Origin: Beroe ovata
Taxonomy: Eukaryota; Ctenophora; Nuda; Beroida; Beroidae
Direction of reading: 5' to 3'
DNA: 64,000 nt
Assembly (NCBI GenBank): GCA_946803715.1
Contig: CAMPET010000021.1
Span: 330,216 to 394,215, forward strand
This document shows, one piece after another, positions 10,759-27,000 of this stretch; positions within the stretch are counted from its first letter, which is position 1, and the number at the start of each line of letters is the position of its first letter. Position numbers and translations under genes: made by a program. Under the pieces are notes generated by a model. It did not search any database and was not told the origin of the DNA. It worked only from the letters and a program-made list of their open reading frames with translations.

Positions 10759-13292
10759 TCCCTGGGTGGAGATATGCGGTCATTCATCATGAGTTTCAAC
10801 TTGATATTTGCAAGGGGGAAGTGCGGCGCGCGCGAGAAGTGGGCAGATGATATCTGGCAAATTGAAAATGGAATAACAGTTATCAGCATGAGAATCTGCA
10901 AGCGAGCTTGCAAGTAAAACAGTATCGGTATACAAAGAATCCAGTTCAAATATGATTATTGCGGAAAGAACAGCTGTTGGGCTTAATCATTAGAAGTATC
11001 AAATAGCCCCATGATCCGGAAATTAGACGTTCAACAGGAAAACCAATCTACTTCATGAGATAGTTATTAATGGAAAAAGGTGGGTCAAAGTATAGCACGC
11101 TTGATCATACTGTATTCGTATGACTGGTAAGTAGGTAATTTGCTTCAGGTGATGCTTCTTTCTACAATATTCTGATTATTAGTAGTGAGACGGACCCTCT
11201 AACGTATATCAAGTTTCAACAAGCGCTCTGCAAATATAAAGTTATTTGGGGGTGATAACTAATTAGTAACGCATAATTAGTCAAACTTATATAACGTTCA
11301 ACGCAACTACAACAAAAAGTGCAACTCAATAAATTGGAGTTGAAACACGACATGGGTTTACAATCTAAATCAATCAAATCGCCAATTATAGTGGCGGTAG
11401 TATTATTACAGAGACTGCAAATATCAAAGTATTAAAGGACAGTATTTCATGTGCGAATAATCACACTCACTAACTTACTCACACACACTCACACAAACAC
11501 ACTCACACACACAGTGCACACACACACACACGCAGTACACACAATTGATTGATAATTATAGAGTAGCAAATATGGCAGATTCTACAGAGAAGTAGTGCGG
11601 GTATCAAGCAAAAAGAAGTAGAATGACCATCTATGATGGTAAACGCATCTAATTATCACTAATCTAAAACAGTGCGTTAGTGGTATACTTAGGTATAAGT
11701 AGTGTAAATCATATCTCACAAATTAATCGCAAAGAGGGAAAATGTTGTCGCCACTCGCATTACATGCCATGAACAGTGACCTGATAAGCTTTGTCTGCAA
11801 TTTGTAGATTAGTAGATGTCACGTGATATGCTGCTGAGTCACGTGACATATTGGTGAGTCACGTGATATATTGCTGAGTCACGTGACATATTGCTGAGTC
11901 ACGTGACATATTGCTGAGTCACGTGATATTAGTCTCCTACCCGAGAGTCGGTAGCAGAATGATGAAACCATCACGAAACCATCACGAGGAAGTAGTACAC
12001 TCAGTGTTAAGTATTATGTCACCATCTCCCCCATCTACCGCAGGAACATCAGAGATTCCTTGTACCTTGTCAAACAAATACGCGTCAAGCAAACCTTTTT
12101 AGGGTATCCTCGGTTTTTCAAGCGAAAGTAGAATGTTTGGCTGGAGTATTTATGACATAGTCAGTAGTCAAGCCAACCATTCCACTTTGACTAAGAATAA
12201 CAGAAGGTGATGCAAGGTAGGTATTATGGAACGTTATAATAACGGCTACGAAAAGCTAGCAACATTGCCTCATGAATAAACAAAGACCAAACTTCAGAAT
12301 CATGCCACGTGCTTTTTGTCCGACAATTACTTAATGCTCATTCTAATTAGCGGAAGTGTTGTGGATCTATGCGTTGCAAGATGGTGATAAACGAAAGTAC
12401 AATAATCAAGGAATGGCCTGCATAACAGAGATTTATTAGCATGACAAGCCCTGTACTTGTACAATGGAAAGTAGATCATTGCACAGAGAGAGAGGGAGGG
12501 AGGGAGGGGAGCGGGTGTCTAACTCATTTTTGTAACAAAACAGCCTAACTCAAACACATGTATCATAGTGATGAATGGAGAGAAGATTCGTGTACTTTAT
12601 GTCTTAAAATAGTAACTCTCTCCCCTCTCTCCCCCTCTCTCACCACGCCCATCTGTAGATATCTATTATAAACATCAAGGAGGTAAATTCATTACTATGC
12701 GTTCATCTAGAGGTCACGGTGTAAACTGTAAATAAAACATGTTAGAAAGTCCTAAAACACTTGTTGTACCGTAAAACTCGGTGTACAACAGTTTCATGAC
12801 AATACCGATACTAGTGTTCAGTGTTCAATGGTGAAGCAATTCTGCAATGAATTATCTCCAGTGGAATGAAAAGATAATCAATTCCTTCCCAGTATGATTT
12901 GTTATCTAGAACGTCTGTATAAATTAGGCTTATAATGTGCTGACTCGGTGCGCCACGAGATTCTCATAATACGTAACATTTGAAATTTGTGTGATAAACA
13001 TGGAAAAGATTTGATGAAAACTGGAAAAGCAGCAGTTAACATTTATATGATGTCAAATGAGAATTAAAGTACTTCCTAAAATGAAATAAAAACGTCACCT
13101 CACTGTCTAATTATGGCAGAGATTGATATGTTCAATACGGGGGAGCCGGGAGGGGGCAAATTTCAGGCATTTTCCATGACATTCGATATTCCAAATCACT
13201 AGTCGCTGTCAAGAAGATTGAGAAAGTTGTCACAACAACATAAATTTATCACAAGAAGTGCTGAAATTGAACCTTTCATCAACAATTTACAG
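10759..13292. other. Intergenic region between GPCR and acidic-protein gene
   Basis: No supported gene. It holds a GC-rich fragment with the word cagatgatatctggcaaatt (about 10845-10865) that recurs at about 32608, a (CA)n microsatellite at about 11463-11538, the TCACGTGA array at 11819-11926, a GA/GGGA tract at 12485-12510 and a CT-rich tract at 12615-12640. Bases 12650-13260 show nothing I can name. Confidence 0.55.
11819..11926. promoter_or_regulatory. Six-copy tandem array of palindromic E-boxes (TCACGTGA), period 20 bp
   Basis: The octamer TCACGTGA begins at 11819, 11839, 11859, 11879, 11899 and 11919, exactly 20 bp apart, in a unit close to tcacgtgacatattgctgag. The octamer is a perfect palindrome and matches sites bound by bHLH-Zip factors (USF, MITF/TFEB, MYC/MAX). 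Twenty bp is about two helical turns, so all sites face the same side of DNA. The array lies 1.06 kb upstream of the GPCR start (10758, - strand) and about 1.4 kb upstream of the + gene at 13372. Binding is inferred. Confidence 0.75.
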
Positions 13293-14085
13293 GTACTACC
13301 ACAGAGTAAAGTCAACTGACCGAAACTTTGCGGTTTCCTATCTGTTTGGAACAAGCTCAAAGTTCGAGAACATGTCTCATTGTGACGTCATGACAAGTTC
13401 ACTTCCGTTACACGATGCTCCAATAGAGTGGAAATACCCTGGTAAAGGTATGATGAGTATGGGGAATTCTAACGGGGACGATTTTCGTAATGAATTCCTC
13501 GATTATCTAGAGTTTATGGAGGATCAACAGGGGGTTGAGCGGGTGTTGACTGAGGAGTTCATTGAGGAAATAGTGGGCGAGCTATCTGATGATATGCCGT
13601 ATGTTGAGGACTATCTTGGTTCCCTGCTGAGAGAGAAGCGGGTACTGGGCGAGGTTGAGTACATGTCTGCTGCACATCTCCGCTCACTCCCGTATGAAGT
13701 GTGGAAGGAAGTGGCGGCAGCTTTTTCCTACGATCCGTCGAACGATCCTGATGCGGAAATGTTCTATATTTCGAAGGACGAGGTTGTCACAACTCTAAAG
13801 GAGCTAACGTACCATAATTCTGTGTCGGAAGTTGAGTTTATCACCGCTTACAAGACACTGAACGGCTCAACCCGAGTTGGACGTGAGTTATTCAATCAGC
13901 TGTCCAAGGACGGAGGAGTGAGTGTCACGTGGTATGATATCAATGATAATGATAACGTGTTTGGTGTTTTTGGGAAAGTTCATGATCGGGGTGATGAAGA
14001 GATGTCCGATAGGAATCATGAAGTCAAGCAGAGAGCTGAAGAGGCTATGGAGAAAAGTATGGAAATTTCAAAGTCAGAATTGTGA
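13293..14085 (+). CDS. Unrecognised acidic protein with EF-hand-like segments
   Basis: An open frame running to TGA at 14083-14085. The first ATG is at 13372 (237 residues), but the frame stays open back to a plausible splice acceptor at 13291-13292 (caacaatttacag), so earlier coding exons are possible. The protein is strongly acidic, with alternating helix-like segments (VLTEEFIEEIVGEL, YISKDEVVTTLKEL) and a loop DPSNDPDAEMFYISKDE that resembles an EF-hand with an insertion. The C-terminus is charged and probably helical (HEVKQRAEEAMEKSME). I do not recognise the family. Codon use and the long open frame support a real gene; the function is unknown. Confidence 0.6.
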
Positions 14086-14522
14086 CACGTTTCTTTAGCG
14101 TTTCTTTTAGCCATTTTGTCTGAAATAGTGAGTTTTATTGGGATTCAGATTGCATAATTTATGTTTTCAGAAATTTTATATAGATTTAAGTTGCATTTGA
14201 GCTTATTCAGTTCCTTTAACATAGTTTCATGGTCTAGATTCTGGCATCGAGGTACTCGACAGTGACTCATGTTGTAAAAGATATTCCGCTATTTATAGAT
14301 AGCCACTTGAAAGTGAACTGAATGACCTCTGAGCGTATTGTGACAGTGGCAATTGAATAACCAAAACAAAGCTCTTAAGTCCTTAAACGGACTGCGCGAC
14401 AAATTAAATATCACAACCGTTGCGCTGCGATATCACTCAACGCGCCGCGCGCTTTAATTCTGACTAGTCATGTGATCATGTTCCTTCGTTCGTTCTTGTA
14501 TGTTGTATGAACTTCTCTGATC

Positions 14523-14602
14523 TTGTCGATCGATGATAGACCCAGTCGAGAATTTCGTTTTGCTGACGCGGCTTGCATCAGCGGTCTAGCATCGCCAGAC
14601 AA
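14523..14602 (-). mobile_element. Short inverted-repeat element, copy 2
   Basis: An 80-bp copy of the family at 5412-5490 in opposite orientation: starts TTGTCGATCGATGATAGAC, ends CGCCAGACAA. Flanked by the exact 8-bp repeat CTCTGATC (14515-14522 and 14603-14610). A third CTCTGATC follows the adjacent foldback at 14738-14745. Confidence 0.85.
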
Positions 14603-14610
14603 CTCTGATC

Positions 14611-14737
14611 TTGTCAGATGTTACCTGACCTGTTTCTCGCGCGAGCGCGCCTTCATCGAAGGCCGAAACCTGTTTCGGCCTTCGATGAAGGCGCGCGCGC
14701 CGCGCGCGAGAAACTGAGGTCAGATAAAATCTGACAA
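14611..14737. mobile_element. 127-bp foldback element with 8-bp target-site duplication
   Basis: Ends are TTGTCAGAT and ATCTGACAA; almost the whole unit is a palindrome (left arm includes gcgccttcatcgaaggccga, right arm its complement) with GC-rich slipping near 14690-14708. It is bounded by CTCTGATC on both sides (14603-14610, 14738-14745), the same octamer that flanks the neighbouring 80-bp element, so either two insertions share one duplicated site or the two form one composite element. Confidence 0.8.
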
Positions 14738-15158
14738 CTCTGATCTCTTTCTCGTGCGCGAAAAACAGTGGAGTGTGGACAGAAATCTTACCTCTGTTTT
14801 TTTGCGCTGCGCGGCGAGCGCGCTTAATCAATGAAGGCGCGGCGCACCGTACTGCACACGTTGCACGCCTTTTATTATTTACTCGGTGATCTGAAAATTC
14901 AGAGACGCGCAGCTACTCGCGCGAACTTGTCAAATTATTATCTGACCTTTGTTTCTTGTGCGCGGCGCCTTCGATGAACAGCATAGCAAATTATTTTTGC
15001 TGGCGCTCGTCGCTTTGCGTTTGGGAAAAAGCCCATACAGATTTGTAAGATTACTCATTATACTCTTCGGTGAAATCTTGATTGTGTGGCATGGCGCCAA
15101 GGGTTTAGGGTAGGGAAAACCTCTACAACACATATGTTAGTACACTTAGCATATTTTC

Positions 15159-15225
15159 TCAATTCAATTCAATTCAATTTATTCAATTCAATTCAATTCA
15201 ATTCAATTCAGTTCAATTCAAATTC
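15159..15225. repeat. (AATTC)n pentanucleotide microsatellite
   Basis: About thirteen near-perfect AATTC units with one AATTT interruption at 15176-15182 and one GTTC variant near 15211. Confidence 0.95.
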
Positions 15226-15515
15226 TCTAATATTGAAGATATTTTCCACTGCTGCATGACCCAAAATCCCATAAGGGATAATATCAGATAATTTCTTGAG
15301 TAGTCTGTAGAATAAGGTTCTGTGTCACATGTGCATGGAAGGATTGTGGAGACTATTCTGCAGTACGGGCTCTGGAAACCACCATATTCATGTATAAACT
15401 ACAAAATTCGAGTGTGCATGTGTGATAATACAAACTTCATGGGAGATATATTTCAAAAAATAAAGATTCTTTTGAGACATAAATGTGGTAATAATTTATT
15501 TCTCTTTAAGCAATC

Positions 15516-21308
<5,793 letters not shown>

Positions 21309-22602
21309 ATAAGATATCGAAAGAGGAGTAGCGCAATTTTACTGGATGATTTTAATTTAACCCTACCCATTGTTATTTTATGTATTTCAGAAGTTTCCTT
21401 ATGTTTTTCTTGGCATGTAAATTGTAGACTCATTTATACTCTCCCTCGCCTTGTAGGTAATAGCTTTCTTTTCGTCTAAATAAGACTATCAAGATGTGTT
21501 GCTGGTGGATTATTTCTGGTGTCACAATGCGATCCATTATGTAGTGAGAACTATAAGTGATTAGATAATATTTAGAAAAGTATTAGAATAGCGATCCATA
21601 ATTTCGAAACTTTGTGTTATTCGAAGGAGGGTTTTGTGAGATTTGTCTTGGTAGATGTGAATTGTGAAAACTTGCTTTTTGGAGCCTTATAAAAATGATA
21701 GATATTCGAGTTTATTGCGATTTAGCAATTATTGACTTTAAGCTTTAACTTTACGTCTAACTGACTCTGAGGACAGAGTGCAGTGGAATCAAAATTAAAA
21801 TTCCTCTGAGATTAACTTGCGCCGCGCGCGCAATACGAAATCTATTGTGCGCGCAATACGAAATCTATTGTGCGCGCAATACGAAATCTATTGTGCTTCG
21901 ACATGGGGTCTAACGCAAACGTTCTATCAAAGATCGACAACACAGTCAGATCACACGTTGTGCTCCCCTTATGTGATCTGAAATGTTGTGAAATTGTGAA
22001 AAGGAGTTCGAGTATTTGGATTGTCGATCGATGATAGACCCTGTCGAGAATTTCGTTTCGCGCAAGCTGCTTCGCGGCTTGCATCAGCGGTCTGGCATCG
22101 CCCGACAAGTATTTGGATCACGCAACCAGGCAACAGACATGTGCAAAAGTGCAGGTCTGCACATATCATGGGCCATGGTCATTGGTCACTTATTTCTGCC
22201 TGGTGCAATGACTGCATTGAATGGTCTAATTATTCTTGGGGAACCTGCTTGGTTTATGAAACCTTACCGGAGATGTTATCTGTTCACTGTTTCAGTCACT
22301 GAGTAGTATAATGAGTGAATTTCTGGGCGAGCAACGTATGAACATGTGTGTATATATTAATATGTGTGTATGTGTTTATATTGTGCATTGTGTTGCAAGT
22401 TGAGATTTGGGTGATTGAACTCATAATGGATGTCTTGACAATCTATCTCCCACCTGTTTTAAAACTTAAGTCATGAAATGTTGTTATATCAAGCAGATCA
22501 ATCAATAGGTATTTTCAGCAAAGACCCTATGAACAAGAAATACCTTCTATTCACCCTGTGATGCAGTGAGGCACCAGGCATCAACTTCTGCAGGATCAAT
22601 CA
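21309..22602. other. Intergenic region between REEP5 and TRIT1
   Basis: Contains a triplicated 25-bp direct repeat around 21830-21895 (cgcgcaatacgaaatctatt units) and the inverted-repeat element 22021-22108. Nothing protein-coding is supported. Confidence 0.6.
22021..22108 (-). mobile_element. Short inverted-repeat element, copy 3
   Basis: An 88-bp copy of the 5412-5490 family in opposite orientation, with 8-9 extra bases (caagctgcttcg) in the middle. It is flanked by a 9-bp direct repeat GTATTTGGA (22012-22020 and 22109-22117). Confidence 0.85.
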
Positions 22603-23847
22603 ATGATGGAAGGGGTATCAATGAAGAAGCAGCTTATAGTTGTAACTGGATGCACAGGAACTGGTAAAACCAAACTTGGTATAGAACTTGCCAAGAAGTT
22701 CAATGGGGAAGTAATCAGTGCAGATTCGATGCAGATTTACCAGGGGCTTGACATTATCACAAATACTGTTACTACAGAAGAGATGGATGGTATAGTTCAT
22801 CACTGTGTTAATTATGTGTCTCCTTTACAGCAATACAATGTATCAAAATTCACTGATCATACTATCCCAATAATCAGAGACATCCTCTCAAATGGCAAGA
22901 TTCCCATAATTGTTGGTGGAACCGCATATTATATAGAAGCTCTTCTATGGGATATGACACTGACCTCTCCAGATTCAATATTGATAGATCAATCAATAGC
23001 TGGAATGAATGAAGAATTATTCTTATCCAGTGAATTGAGTGATTTTGAGAAATTACAGAGAGTAGACCCTTGTTCAGCTGCAAAACTTCATCCTAATGAT
23101 CATCGAAAAATAAAACGCTCCCTGGAAGTTCTGGGTCAGTATGGCACTCCGCAAAGTATTCTCTTAGACAACCAGCACCAAAACAGAAATGACAAGCATG
23201 GAATTCTAAGGTGGGATGCAGTTTTGGTGCTTTCAATGGAATGCTCATTTGAAGTATTAGATGTCAGGTTGGATAAGAGAGTTGATGAAATGGTAAAAAT
23301 GGGCTTATGTTCAGAGTTACATAATTTCTGCCGCGAGGAAATTTCATCCCATGAAAGTGGGCTTTTGAACCAAGTTATTGGTTATAAAGAGTTTGGAAAA
23401 TATATCGAGTTAGTCAAGAATGGAAGTACTGATGAAACAAATTTAAAATCTGCCTTAGCAGAAGGACTCATTAAAATGAAAGCATCCACAAGAAGATATG
23501 CACGGAAGCAAATGAGGTGGATCAATAATAGACTAGACCAAGAAAATAAGAATTACAAACTAATAAGATTGGACACATCATATCCTGAAAAATGGCAGGA
23601 AGATGTATCCAAACCAAGTAACGAGGCAGTGAGTGGTTTTTTAAATGGGACTTTACAGTTTACACCAAGATTGCTTAGTGAAATTGGAAATAATAAGACA
23701 TCACATTCATGCAAGGAATGTGGCATAATTTGCATTGGGGATATCTCATTTTCTGCTCACATCAAATCCCGCAGACATAGGAAGAAAAAGGCTTACTTGA
23801 AAAGGAAGCCACTTGTGGATGAATTTATTTCCTCAAAAGGCAAATGA
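22603..23847 (+). CDS. TRIT1: tRNA dimethylallyltransferase (MiaA/MOD5/TRIT1 family)
   Basis: An intronless 414-residue frame. Walker A GCTGTGKT is at residues 16-23, followed by the family signatures EVISADSMQIYQGLDIITN, IVHHCVNYV and IIVGGTAYYIEALLW. The insertion-domain residues RRYARKQMRW follow, and a C-terminal C2H2 zinc finger (CKECG...HIKSRRH, about 370-392) is the eukaryotic matrin-type extension. The enzyme transfers dimethylallyl from DMAPP to N6 of A37 in tRNAs reading UNN codons. Human TRIT1 has 467 residues and an N-terminal mitochondrial signal; no clear one is seen here, so a cytosolic/nuclear form or an alternative start are possible. An acceptor-like cttctgcag ends at 22593, 9 bases before the ATG. 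The next gene starts only 229 bp downstream on the same strand. Confidence 0.95.
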   Translation: MMEGVSMKKQLIVVTGCTGTGKTKLGIELAKKFNGEVISADSMQIYQGLDIITNTVTTEEMDGIVHHCVNYVSPLQQYNVSKFTDHTIPIIRDILSNGKIPIIVGGTAYYIEALLWDMTLTSPDSILIDQSIAGMNEELFLSSELSDFEKLQRVDPCSAAKLHPNDHRKIKRSLEVLGQYGTPQSILLDNQHQNRNDKHGILRWDAVLVLSMECSFEVLDVRLDKRVDEMVKMGLCSELHNFCREEISSHESGLLNQVIGYKEFGKYIELVKNGSTDETNLKSALAEGLIKMKASTRRYARKQMRWINNRLDQENKNYKLIRLDTSYPEKWQEDVSKPSNEAVSGFLNGTLQFTPRLLSEIGNNKTSHSCKECGIICIGDISFSAHIKSRRHRKKKAYLKRKPLVDEFISSKGK

Positions 23848-24075
23848 AGCCCTCAGTAAATTTTCTTGAAAATAACTAGAAACATTTCACTGGTGGTATG
23901 AGCAAGTGCTGTACAGTGTATAATGTGATTATAAAAATAGAATCTTGATGAGTTTTATAGTAGTAGTCACTCCATTGTATCCGACTTATAATCTCATGTT
24001 TTTTACCAATATTTTTTTCTGGGATTTTAAACATTATTTTGCAGAATGAATAAGCCATGAACAACGTCATGAATA

Positions 24076-27000
24076 ATGCGGATATGGGTATTCTTTTTGT
24101 TTATTCTCTCAGTTTCTTCTGGATTTGATTCATTTTGTTTCCCTGAGGACCCACCTTTTCCATTTTATCCTAAATCTCAACTCGAAGAGTACAAAATCAA
24201 TGATGAGGTAATGCCCATCCCATGGGATGAGTCGCTTTATGTTATCGAATATTTCAATTGCATGCCATACCTTGCCTTTGATAAAACAACCCTGGCTTTC
24301 CTTCAGTTATTTGTGAGCTGGAATTCACATAAGGGAGCCTATCATTTGCTGGATGAAAGTAATGTCCATCACCACAGCAGGGGCCATGTTTCCCTCCTCA
24401 TCTATCCCACAGATCTGGGTGAATGGATGATTGCTTTTTCTCACTGATTTTTGCAGAAAGTTTGAATTTCCTTCTCACCTTCTCATATCCTCAACGTATC
24501 TTCATCATATGGACGTCGCAATTAGCACATTTGTTTCAGACGTATGCCAGCAGGACTGTGCTATACTCCAGAGAATTGATCGCAACGGAAACCTCAAGAC
24601 GCCTCAGATATACATCACAAAGACTCAGCGTCTGATGGTCCTGTTGTACGGATCTGGGACAGGAAGAGTAGTATCATTTGATCGAACAATTGAATTGTAT
24701 ACCTGGCAAAAGGTACGTTACTATCCATACCGATTAACTCAATAACTCATTCTTAATCATATACCTACTTTCATGATTCAAATCATCTTATCTGAGGCAT
24801 GACTTAACCTCAAGATTTCAGGTTACTATTTCACTATTGGAAGACAGGGTGGAGATATGCGTTGCTTGGTTGCACCGTAGCCACTGTGTGCGTAACACAC
24901 AAGTTGCCAGCATTTACGAGTACAGCAATCACGGAGTATGGAATCTGGGTTAGTAAACAGAACACAGGTATTTTCATTTTCACTGCAGATCCCAGCGGTC
25001 GCTGCATTGCTCTGTGGCCACTACTCAATTATATTGTGTTCAATTCCTAGTTGTTAAAACGGCCCACTGCAGGAGGTACACTGCACAGAAAAGGAATGCC
25101 TGGATTTATCAAGGATCTCGTACTCTTCCCTGAGAACTCTCACATAGGAAGAAGAATGAACGATCTCAACTTTATCAATAGAGTGAGTAATATGATAGTG
25201 TAGGGTGGTAGAAAGCAGATACTTACTGGGTACTGAACAGTGCACCTACTATAAACATCAGACATGATAGTAGATCTATCTAGATACTTCTCTGCAGAAT
25301 TATCAATGACACCTTCTCAACGTGAGCATCTAATTTTTGTGAGTCAACCCCCTCCTTAGCCACTGAAAGAATTGCATATCGACCTGTTGCCTATGAACTT
25401 AGCAGAGACTTTCTTTCTATGCAAAGCTGGTGAAGTAAGCAACATTCCTACTGTCACTTCCATTTCCCAAGACAGTTTTGGTAAGTTTTGATAAAACTAC
25501 ATGTGACTATAGTCCAATGTCATGAACTGTACGCTAGATGAGTGATTTTGTTCCTCCTAAGCAGGTATTATTTAGTCATTCATTGTGAATAATGCGTAGC
25601 ACATTCATTTAGAGTGTGCGAGTGAAGGTTACCGTGGTCCAGAAAATCAGTGTTACAATGACCTTGGCTTCATTGTCAAGTCCTCTATAGTGACTCGAGT
25701 TACCATGGAAACGGCTGTCATCATGAAGCACATCTCACCCTACATCAACTGTACTCTGGATGATCCTCTGTGAGTATTCAGATCTGATCATTGACTAATT
25801 AATTGACCGATTCAATGACTAGGTAGTCAATAATGAATTGACTAAATGATACTGCGCTGATCTAAGAATCGGATTACTCTACTTGCAGAGAGTGGGTAAG
25901 AAAACAGCTGTTGTCCAGTAGGACAATAACGGACATCAGGCAGACATTAGACTCGCTGACTACAGAGAGTCTATCAGTTTCCAACATGCAATGTACGAGT
26001 GTAATCATGGCAATATTGAGTGGTTGCTATGGGAACCCAGATTCGTTGTTTACAGTGGCAGCGTTGCTCAATACTGGAGTGATACTACCCAAAACAACGG
26101 AAATGGTGAGATTGGGTATAGCATGTTGATCAATGATCATTCACCTTTGCTTATATATTACATGTGAATCACTGATTCTTGGCGCCTGGGTATAATGTTA
26201 CATACGATCTCTAGGCACGACTATTTACGAGAGTTGCGGCTGCACAGGGCTCAATTCTCGCTCATCTCTCAATAGCAGCATCCTCTGCCTCCTGTCCCTA
26301 TCAGTTTGGTGCGTGTGTGTCTGGATGATCACCTTTTAGTGTTACTGACTTACTTTGAATGTAATCTCCGCGACAAAATAAACAAGTCCATTAGATTAAC
26401 TGAATCTGGTTTCGATAATCTGACATCTGTCAGTTAATAGTTCATCAGTGACCCTACAGTCATGCCAGATGATTTCGCCTAATGTTGTAACACGGTATCT
26501 ATACAGCATATCATGGTGTTGTGGCCGAAAAGTTCATGTCTGATTGGAAAAGTGCGACATCTGAGGACTTAGTCTCAGAGAGGACCCGCCTTGTTCACGG
26601 AGCATTGGGTATGCAGGAAGGTGCAGACGATCAGGTGTACCAGTATCTGCTCATGCAGGCTAACCAGGTACGTATGTGTAAATGTCATATACGGAAGTTA
26701 TCGATTTCTTTATTATTGTCTATTTCTCATAATGTTCCCTACACTATTCCCTATGATGTTCCGATTGTTCCCTATACTATTCCCTATAATGTTCCCTATT
26801 CCCTATAATACTAGGGAGATGCTGAAGCACAGGCGAACGTAGCACGGATGATGTATTGGGGACAGGGTGGTATCGAGCGGAACATGGACCAGGCGTTTGA
26901 GATGCAGCACGCAGCAGCCCAACAGAACCACCCAGATGCCATGTTCGACACTGGTATCATGTTGTTAAAGGGACAGGGAACTTCTAAAAACGTGAGATAC

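Larger units (their letters stand above)
14086..15515. other. Intergenic region with mobile-element cluster and pentanucleotide satellite
   Basis: No supported gene. It contains the inverted-repeat element 14523-14602, the foldback 14611-14737, further GC-rich fragments up to about 15010 (including a foldback-like end ttgtcaaattattatctgac at about 14927), and an (AATTC)n array. Frames seen here are products of palindromic GC-rich DNA. Confidence 0.6.

Noticed and set aside
11819-11926. CRISPR array
   Set aside because: Repeat unit is 20 bp with no unique spacers and the setting is an animal genome; it is a tandem E-box array.
14586-14831. Open frames on both strands over the GC-rich palindromes
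   Set aside because: Reflect stop-poor GCGC foldback DNA; the amino-acid strings are Arg/Ala-rich mirror images of each other.
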